Of a DNA stretch of 11,013 nt, positions 6,108 through 11,013 are shown in pieces. Source of the stretch: Rudaea sp. (GTDB taxonomy: Bacteria; Pseudomonadota; Gammaproteobacteria; Xanthomonadales; Rhodanobacteraceae); contig JAICYA010000031.1 of NCBI GenBank assembly GCA_025934455.1, positions 1 to 11,013 on the forward strand, in the 5' to 3' direction. The notes under the pieces are model-generated. The model did no database searches, was not told the origin of the DNA, and was given only the letters and a program-made list of their open reading frames with translations. The translations under genes and the position numbers were made by a program. Numbering within the stretch: the first letter of the stretch is position 1; each line of letters starts with the position of its first letter.

Positions 6108-7454
6108 GCGCGTTGCGGACGCGATACGGGCAATCGCCTCGATACTGCGCTCCACATCGGCATCCGTCGTCGCCCATGACGACACGCTGATGCGCATCGC
6201 CGTACGGCCCTGCCAGACCGTGATGCCGCACCAGCATGTGCCATCGGCCTGCAGTGCCGCGATTACACGCTGCGTGCGCTCGGCATCGCCGAACGCCACC
6301 ATGACCTGGTTCAATGCGATCTCGTTGAGGATTTCGAATCCGGTGGCATGGAGGCCTTCGGCGAAACGCTGCGCGTGCCGGCACGTGCGTTCGATCAGAT
6401 CGGCGATACCGCTGCGACCGAGACAGCGCAATGCTGCCCAGATCGGTACACCGCGCGCGCGCCGCGAGAGCTCAGGCGTGTAATCCGAAGGATTCCGCCA
6501 CGGACTCGTGGTCGGCAGGTACTCCGCCGTGATCGCCATCGCCGCACGCAGCGCATCGGCATCGCGCGAAAACGCCAGGCCGCTGTCGTAGGGCACGTTG
6601 AGCCACTTGTGCGCGTCGGTCGCCCAGGAATCCGCCACTTCGAGCCCACGCACAAGATGCACTCGCGACGGCGCGACGCGTGCCCACAGGCCGAAGGCGC
6701 CGTCGACATGGATCCACGCGTCGCTAGCGCGCTCGCGGACGGCGGCGACGTCGTCGCAGACGCCGGTGTTCACATTGCCCACTTGTGTACAAATGATCGT
6801 CGGACCGGAAATCTTCGGCAGCGCGTCCGCACGCAGACGCCCCTGACCGTCCACGGGCACGCGCACGACACGATTGCGCCCGAGCCCGAGCATGCCAAGC
6901 GCCTTGATCAAGGTCGGGTGCGCTTCGTTGCCGATGATCACGGTGATCGGCGGCGCACCGAACAGACCATCGGCTTCGACGTTCCAGCCGACGCGTTCGA
7001 GCACAGCGTGGCGACCCGCCGCGAGTCCGACGAAGTTCGCGACATTCGCGCCGGTGACAAACGCACCACCCGCCGAACGCGGCAGATCGAACAACTCCAG
7101 CAGCCAGCGCAGCGCAACCTGCTCAATGCGCGCGGTCGCCGGCGTGATGTTGTAGTAACCCGTGTTTTGATCCCACGCTGCCGCAAGCCAGTCAGCGGCG
7201 AGCGCAATCGGCAGCGAACCACCGATCACGAAGCCGAAGAAGCGCGGGCCGGCCATCGCCATCGTTGCCGGCGAGCCGTAGCGATCGAGCATGTCGATCA
7301 CCTTGCGTGGATCGTCGGGTGTTTCCGGCAACGCACCGTCGAACGCATCGAGCGCAACGACGGCAGCCGGATCTGGCGCGACCTTGCGCGCATCCAGGCC
7401 CGCGAGGTAGGCGCTCGCGCGTGCAGCAACGTCTTGCAGCAGGTCTGGGGTCAT
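6105..7454 (-). CDS. PLP-dependent group II decarboxylase-family protein, substrate unknown
   Basis: A 449-residue fold-type I pyridoxal phosphate enzyme resembling the aromatic amino acid / glutamate decarboxylase family (PF00282-like); such proteins are often annotated as aspartate aminotransferase family. NEAHPT places His179 where the ring-stacking histidine lies. VDGAFG has Asp251, the expected pyridine-nitrogen partner. ATDAHKWLNVPYDSG has Lys283 as the Schiff-base lysine. GGAFVTGANVANF (129-141) is the phosphate-binding region. All key residues are present, so it should be active. Substrate cannot be read from the sequence; decarboxylation of an amino acid is the family expectation. 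The ATG overlaps the rsmI stop (ATGA) with GGAGG (7462-7466) 7 nt upstream, so the two genes are coupled. Base composition looks like its neighbours. Its 3' end runs to within 10 bp of rnpB. Confidence 0.88.
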   Translation of the reverse strand: MTPDLLQDVAARASAYLAGLDARKVAPDPAAVVALDAFDGALPETPDDPRKVIDMLDRYGSPATMAMAGPRFFGFVIGGSLPIALAADWLAAAWDQNTGYYNITPATARIEQVALRWLLELFDLPRSAGGAFVTGANVANFVGLAAGRHAVLERVGWNVEADGLFGAPPITVIIGNEAHPTLIKALGMLGLGRNRVVRVPVDGQGRLRADALPKISGPTIICTQVGNVNTGVCDDVAAVRERASDAWIHVDGAFGLWARVAPSRVHLVRGLEVADSWATDAHKWLNVPYDSGLAFSRDADALRAAMAITAEYLPTTSPWRNPSDYTPELSRRARGVPIWAALRCLGRSGIADLIERTCRHAQRFAEGLHATGFEILNEIALNQVMVAFGDAERTQRVIAALQADGTCWCGITVWQGRTAMRISVSSWATTDADVERSIEAIARIASATR

Positions 7455-8305
7455 GGCTGATCCTCCGCATCGTTGGCGCTGTCGTACAGGGCTTTGCGCG
7501 GCGCACCGCTGATCTCCGCCGCGAGCTTCGCCGCACGGCTGGGCGGCAGTTCACGGCGCAGGATCTCGAACACACGCCGGCCTTCGGCGAGCCTGGCTGC
7601 GTCTGCCTCCGCCGCGGCGCCTGCGATCAGCAGCACGAATTCGCCGCGACGCTGATCGGAGTCGGAGGCCACGCGCGCCGACAAATCCGCCAGCGTGCCA
7701 TCGAGGATCGTCTCGTACAGTTTGGTCAGTTCACGCGCGAGTACGCCTTGGCGTTCTGCACCAAAGATGTTGACGCAATCGAGCAGACATTCTTCGATAC
7801 GATGACTGGATTCGTAGAAGATCAGGGTGCGCGTCTCGCCCGCGAGCGTTTGCAGCTGCGCGCGCCGTGCTGAGGACTTTGCCGGCAGGAAGCCCTCGAA
7901 CACGAAGCGGTCACTAGGAAGCCCCGCTGCCGACAACGCGGCAATCGCCGCGCAGGCGCCGGGCACCGGGCTCACCACGATTCCCGCTTCACGCGCCGCG
8001 CGCACCAGGCGGAATCCGGGATCGCTCACCAGCGGCGTGCCGGCATCGCTGATCAGCGCGACCTGCGCGCCCTCGCGCAGGCGCTGCACGAGGCCTTCGG
8101 ATTTTTCACGCTCGTTGTGTTCATGCAGCGCGAGCACGTGCGTGACGATGCCGTATTGCGCAAGCAACGTCGAACTGTGGCGCGTATCCTCGGCGGCGAT
8201 AAGATCGACGCGGCGCAAGACTTCCTGCGCGCGCGGCGACAGGTCCGCCAGATTGCCGATCGGCGTGGCCACGATCCAGAGTTTTCCCGCAGCAGGCGCA
8301 TTCAT
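7451..8305 (-). CDS. rsmI: 16S rRNA (cytidine-1402-2'-O)-methyltransferase RsmI
   Basis: A 284-residue tetrapyrrole-methylase-fold enzyme that uses S-adenosylmethionine to methylate the 2'-oxygen of C1402 in 16S rRNA. The family motifs appear in order: IVATPIGNLADLSPRA near the N-terminus, AAEDTRHSSTLL, ISDAGTPLVSDPG, VPGACA, FEGFLP, FYESSHR and ARELTKLYET. The C-terminal stretch LPPSRAAKLAAEISGAPRKALYD is the small helix-turn-helix-like domain typical of RsmI. The ATG at 8305 gives the normal N-terminus but has no clear Shine-Dalgarno. The gene is divergent from lpoA across 58 bp and overlaps the decarboxylase downstream. In enterobacteria this gene (yraL) is also divergent from yraM (lpoA). 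Confidence 0.97.
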   Translation of the reverse strand: MNAPAAGKLWIVATPIGNLADLSPRAQEVLRRVDLIAAEDTRHSSTLLAQYGIVTHVLALHEHNEREKSEGLVQRLREGAQVALISDAGTPLVSDPGFRLVRAAREAGIVVSPVPGACAAIAALSAAGLPSDRFVFEGFLPAKSSARRAQLQTLAGETRTLIFYESSHRIEECLLDCVNIFGAERQGVLARELTKLYETILDGTLADLSARVASDSDQRRGEFVLLIAGAAAEADAARLAEGRRVFEILRRELPPSRAAKLAAEISGAPRKALYDSANDAEDQP

Positions 8306-8330
8306 TGCGATCTAGCTTAACGCGATCCGC

Positions 8331-8336
8331 TATCAT
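8331..8336 (+). promoter_or_regulatory. Possible -10 box for lpoA
   Basis: TATCAT lies 27 bp before the lpoA ATG in the 58-bp divergent spacer. It is bracketed by a 5-bp inverted repeat, TCCGC and GCGGA. The best -35-like hexamer, TTGCGA (8305-8310), is 20 bp upstream, so the match is weak. A good Shine-Dalgarno, AGGA (8352-8355), precedes lpoA by 8 nt. Confidence 0.3.
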
Positions 8337-8363
8337 GCGGACTCATTCGCCAGGATTGCGGCC

Positions 8364-10208
8364 ATGAGTTTGCGACGCGGGTTGCCGGTCTTGTTCTGCT
8401 GTATCGCGACCCTGTTCGCCGGTTGCGCGGAAATCGGCGCCCCGCGCCAGGAAACTCCTGATGCCGTCGCTGCCGACCAGGCTTATGGCCAGGGCAATTT
8501 CGACGAAGCCGCGCGCGATTTTCTGGCGCTCGCCAATACGCACCCGCGCGACGGCGCATTTTACCGGCTGCGCGCCGCCGAGGCGTACCAGCAGAACGGC
8601 GAAATCGATGCGCTGGCGCGCACGCTGCCGGACATCCAGCGCCGCCACCTGCAGGGCGACGAGCCCATCCGCTACGACCTGCTTGCCGCCGAAGTGGCGC
8701 TGTCGCGGCACGACGCGGCGGGCGCCCTGGCCGCCCTGCATTTTTCCGATGCGGAACTGACAACGCCGTTGCGCCTGCGCGCACTGGAACTGCGCGCCCG
8801 CGCCCAGGCCGCGCAAGGCGATGCGCTATCCAGCGCACGCACGCGCGCCGACCTCGATCGCCTGCTCGGCGGCAACGACCGGGCGCAAAATGAGACGCAG
8901 ATCGTCGCCACGCTCAAGACCATGAGTCCGGATGCGCTGCGCACCGAAGCGGCGGCGCTGACGTCGGGCGATCCGCTGCAACCGTGGATCGACCAGGCCC
9001 TGCACGCCAGCGGCGGCGCCCTGCCGGTGGTCGTGCTGCATCCGAACCAGCCGGTCGGCACGCTGATCCCGCAAGGCACGCAGCCACCGCAGCGCGAAGG
9101 GTATGCGCAGCCACACCGCATCGCATTGCTGCTGCCCGAGAGCGGCTCGCTGATGGCCGTGGCGCAACCGGTGCGCGACGGATTCTTCGCCGCCAACTTC
9201 GCCGACGACAGCGCGCAACGCGCGCCGATCACGGTCTACGATACCGGCGGTACGCCGGCGGACGCGGTCGCCGCTTATCGCAAGGCCGTCGCCGACGGCG
9301 CAGACCGCATCGTCGGTCCGCTCGCGCGCGATGCCGTGTCGGCCGTGTTCGCGCAAGGCAACCTGCCGGTACCGGTGCTCGCCCTCAACCAGCCCGACGG
9401 CGCGCAGACGCCGCCACCGGGCAGCGCCGCGTTCGGCCTGAATCCGGATGCCGAGGCCGCGCAGGCGGCCGAGCGCATGCTGCAGCAAGGCATCACGCAC
9501 GCCATCGTCATCACCGCCACCGAGGACTGGGCCGAACGCGCCGCGCTCGCGTTCCGCGCTCAGTTCGAAAGCCGCAACGGACAAATCCTCGGCGAGGCGC
9601 GGGTCGAGAACGGCGAAGTGAATTATTCCGCGATGATCCGGCAGACGCTGGCGAGCGTGCCGACCTCGAGTGCAGCACCCTCCCTGCCCGGCGCGGCGCC
9701 GGTCGCGCCGGAGGCCGGTGCCGCGCCGCCAGCTCCGATCGATACGGGGATTTTCATCAGCATGCGCCCGCAGCAGGCGCGCCTGCTGCTGCCGCAACTC
9801 AAACTCGCCGGTTACACGAACGTGCCGGTGTTCGCGACGTCGCATATCTACGCCGGCAACTACAACCCGGGCCTGGATCGCGACCTCGACGGCGTGCAGT
9901 TCTGCGACGCGCCCTGGCTGTTCGATGCCACGCTCGGCCTGCCCAACCACGACGCGATCATGCGCGCGCTCGACAGCGCGCGCGGTGCCGGCGGACGCCT
10001 GTTCGCGATGGGCATGGATGCGTATCGCCTGCTGCCGTACATGGACTGGCTCGCGCAGCATCCGGACAGCTACCTGCCGGGCGCAACCGGCCAGCTCGCC
10101 GAAGACCGCCTCGGCCGCATCCAGCGCCTGCTCACCTGGGCGCAGTTCGACAACGGCGCCGCGCATCCCGTCGCCGGCGGCCTGCAGACGAGTGCCGCGC
10201 CGCAATGA
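8364..10208 (+). CDS. lpoA: Outer-membrane lipoprotein LpoA, activator of PBP1A
   Basis: A 614-residue lipoprotein of the LppC/YraM family. The N-terminus (LRRGLPVLFCCIATLFAGC) is a lipoprotein signal with lipobox LFAGC, the lipidated residue being Cys21. Residues about 30-240 are alpha-helical and Ala-rich, like the TPR-type N-domain of LpoA. From about 252 (HRIALLLPESGSLMAVAQPV) begins the periplasmic-binding-protein-like domain, with GADRIVGPLARDAV and FATSHIYAGNYNPGLD inside it. LpoA is known to reach from the outer membrane and activate the glycan-synthesising PBP1A. An Ala/Pro-rich insert at about 432-462 splits the binding fold and may be a flexible loop. The stop overlaps the yraN start (ATGA). 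The length lies between the known 575 and 678 residue members. Confidence 0.93.
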   Translation: MSLRRGLPVLFCCIATLFAGCAEIGAPRQETPDAVAADQAYGQGNFDEAARDFLALANTHPRDGAFYRLRAAEAYQQNGEIDALARTLPDIQRRHLQGDEPIRYDLLAAEVALSRHDAAGALAALHFSDAELTTPLRLRALELRARAQAAQGDALSSARTRADLDRLLGGNDRAQNETQIVATLKTMSPDALRTEAAALTSGDPLQPWIDQALHASGGALPVVVLHPNQPVGTLIPQGTQPPQREGYAQPHRIALLLPESGSLMAVAQPVRDGFFAANFADDSAQRAPITVYDTGGTPADAVAAYRKAVADGADRIVGPLARDAVSAVFAQGNLPVPVLALNQPDGAQTPPPGSAAFGLNPDAEAAQAAERMLQQGITHAIVITATEDWAERAALAFRAQFESRNGQILGEARVENGEVNYSAMIRQTLASVPTSSAAPSLPGAAPVAPEAGAAPPAPIDTGIFISMRPQQARLLLPQLKLAGYTNVPVFATSHIYAGNYNPGLDRDLDGVQFCDAPWLFDATLGLPNHDAIMRALDSARGAGGRLFAMGMDAYRLLPYMDWLAQHPDSYLPGATGQLAEDRLGRIQRLLTWAQFDNGAAHPVAGGLQTSAAPQ

Positions 10209-10567
10209 CCGCGCGCGGCACCGGCGCCAACTGGGAAAGCGCGGCCGAAACACATTTGCACGAATCCGGATTGAGTACGCTGGCACGCAATTTCACCTGC
10301 CGTCTCGGCGAGATCGACCTCATCATGGCCGAGCGCGACTGCACCGTGTTCGTGGAGGTGCGTTTCCGCCGCAATGCCGCGCACGGCGACGGTGCGGCGT
10401 CGGTCGGCGCATCCAAGCGCACGAAACTTCTGCGCGCCGCGCAGGTCTGGCTCTTGGCGCATCCGCAACGCGCCACGCAACCGTGCCGGTTCGACGTCAT
10501 CGGTTGCAGCGGCACGCCGCAAGCGCCGCAATTCGACTGGATCCGCAACGCCTTCGAGGCATGCTGA
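10205..10567 (+). CDS. yraN: YraN family (UPF0102) nuclease-fold protein
   Basis: The 120-residue protein starts at the ATG overlapping the lpoA stop. It carries the family motifs: a GxxWE-type N-terminus (GANWESAAETHL, 7-18), GEIDLIM at 35-41, FVEVRFRR at 49-56, Lys71 in GASKRTK, and RFDVIG at 95-100. These acidic residues plus the later basic residue form a PD-(D/E)XK-like nuclease arrangement; members are proposed to act on DNA, but the cellular role is not settled. No clear Shine-Dalgarno is visible, which fits translation coupled to lpoA. The lpoA-yraN order is conserved in gammaproteobacteria. The start is chosen because the longer open frame upstream is only a shadow of lpoA. Confidence 0.93.
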   Translation: MTARGTGANWESAAETHLHESGLSTLARNFTCRLGEIDLIMAERDCTVFVEVRFRRNAAHGDGAASVGASKRTKLLRAAQVWLLAHPQRATQPCRFDVIGCSGTPQAPQFDWIRNAFEAC

Positions 10568-10570
10568 AAA

Positions 10571-11013
10571 ATGAAAATGTATAAAACGATCTTGATGCTG
10601 ATCGCCGTGCCGCTGCTGCATGGCTGCGTGGCCGTCGTCGCCGGTGGCGTGCTGGCCGGCGCGCATGCCGTGCACGACCGCCGCGCGATCGGCACGGTGC
10701 TCAGCGACCGCAACATCCAGTTGAGCGCGATCGACGCCATCAACAAGCATCGCGAACTCACCCGCGACGACAACAACGTCAAGGTCGTCGTCTACAACGG
10801 CGTGATGCTGCTGTGCGGGCAGGTGCGCAGCGAGCAACTCAAGCAGCTCGCGCATGCCTCGGCGGACGGTTTCGAGGGCGTGCCCCGCCTCGTCGACGAG
10901 ATCGAGGTGACCGACACGCCGCAAGGCTTCTGGCGACGGCGCGGGGACGAAACGATCACCGCACACGTCAAGACCGGCTTGCTCGACATCACCAGCATTC
11001 CCGGTTTCGACCC
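10571..11013 (+). CDS. BON-domain lipoprotein, DolP (YraP)-like, cut by window edge
   Basis: Translation from the ATG at 10571 stays open for 147 complete codons to the window edge. A signal peptide (MKMYKTILMLIAVPLLHGC) ends in the lipobox LHGC with Cys19 as the lipidated residue, so the protein is exported and membrane-anchored. The segment GTVLSDRNIQLSAIDAINKH to VDEIEVTD (about 42-115) is a first BON domain. DETITAHVKTGLLDITSI begins a second. Two BON domains on a lipoprotein, just after yraN, match DolP, an outer-membrane protein that helps maintain the envelope and Bam function in enterobacteria. It starts 3 nt after the yraN stop, so it belongs to the same operon. The ATG at 10577 is an alternative start. 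The gene diaA, which lies between yraN and yraP in Escherichia coli, is absent here. Confidence 0.88.
   Translation, partial: MKMYKTILMLIAVPLLHGCVAVVAGGVLAGAHAVHDRRAIGTVLSDRNIQLSAIDAINKHRELTRDDNNVKVVVYNGVMLLCGQVRSEQLKQLAHASADGFEGVPRLVDEIEVTDTPQGFWRRRGDETITAHVKTGLLDITSIPGFD

Noticed and set aside
5593..6108. Short open frames on both strands across the rnpB region
   Set aside because: They run through the highly conserved RNase P RNA core and have no plausible protein motifs or ribosome binding sites.
6348..7460. 370-residue plus-strand open frame opposite the decarboxylase
   Set aside because: His/Arg-rich shadow composition, no motifs, and the opposite strand encodes a complete PLP enzyme.
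8826..10286. 486-residue open frame on the minus strand opposite lpoA
   Set aside because: It is an Arg-rich antisense shadow of a GC-rich gene; lpoA on the plus strand has a lipobox and family motifs.
8984..10567. Long plus-strand open frame that would extend yraN upstream through lpoA
   Set aside because: The first 407 codons are a frame-shifted Arg-rich shadow of lpoA; only the last 120 residues match YraN.

Overview
The window is chromosomal DNA from a GC-rich gammaproteobacterium. Two observations point to the Xanthomonadales or a close relative: LpoA is a gammaproteobacterial protein, and the RNase P RNA gene sits just upstream of mraZ. This is inferred from gene content and order; no 16S or other species marker is present. 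No mobile element, tRNA, CRISPR array or prophage gene was found.

From left to right, bases 1-5439 carry the start of the division and cell wall (dcw) cluster, all on the minus strand. Read in the direction of transcription it is mraZ, rsmH (mraW), ftsL, ftsI, murE and murF (cut by the left edge). The genes are tightly packed: rsmH/ftsL, ftsI/murE and murE/murF overlap by 4 bases (ATGA or GTGA). Upstream of mraZ are a TTGACA promoter and three GTGGG boxes exactly 10 bp apart, the expected MraZ operator, which here run into the mraZ start codon.

Bases 5440-5732 are a non-coding, AT-rich spacer with an intrinsic terminator for rnpB, a symmetric A-tract/T-tract hairpin and two near-consensus DnaA boxes. 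Bases 5733-6095 hold the RNase P RNA gene (rnpB, minus strand), which matches the bacterial type A core very well.

Immediately upstream of rnpB, also on the minus strand, are a group II PLP-dependent decarboxylase-like gene and rsmI, which overlap by 4 bases (ATGA). The decarboxylase stop codon lies inside the best -10 candidate for rnpB. RsmI and RsmH modify the same 16S rRNA nucleotide (C1402), and both genes are in this window.

At 8306-8363 transcription diverges. The plus strand then carries lpoA (lipoprotein activator of PBP1A), yraN and a dolP-like BON-domain lipoprotein cut by the right edge. This is the yraL-yraM-yraN-yraP neighbourhood of enterobacteria, but with yraL (rsmI) inverted relative to the rest and no diaA between yraN and dolP.

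Most of the window is conserved housekeeping DNA. I did not find a convincing new multi-gene system. The points most worth a second look are the decarboxylase lodged between rsmI and rnpB, the rnpB promoter overlapping its stop codon, and the control region between rnpB and mraZ.
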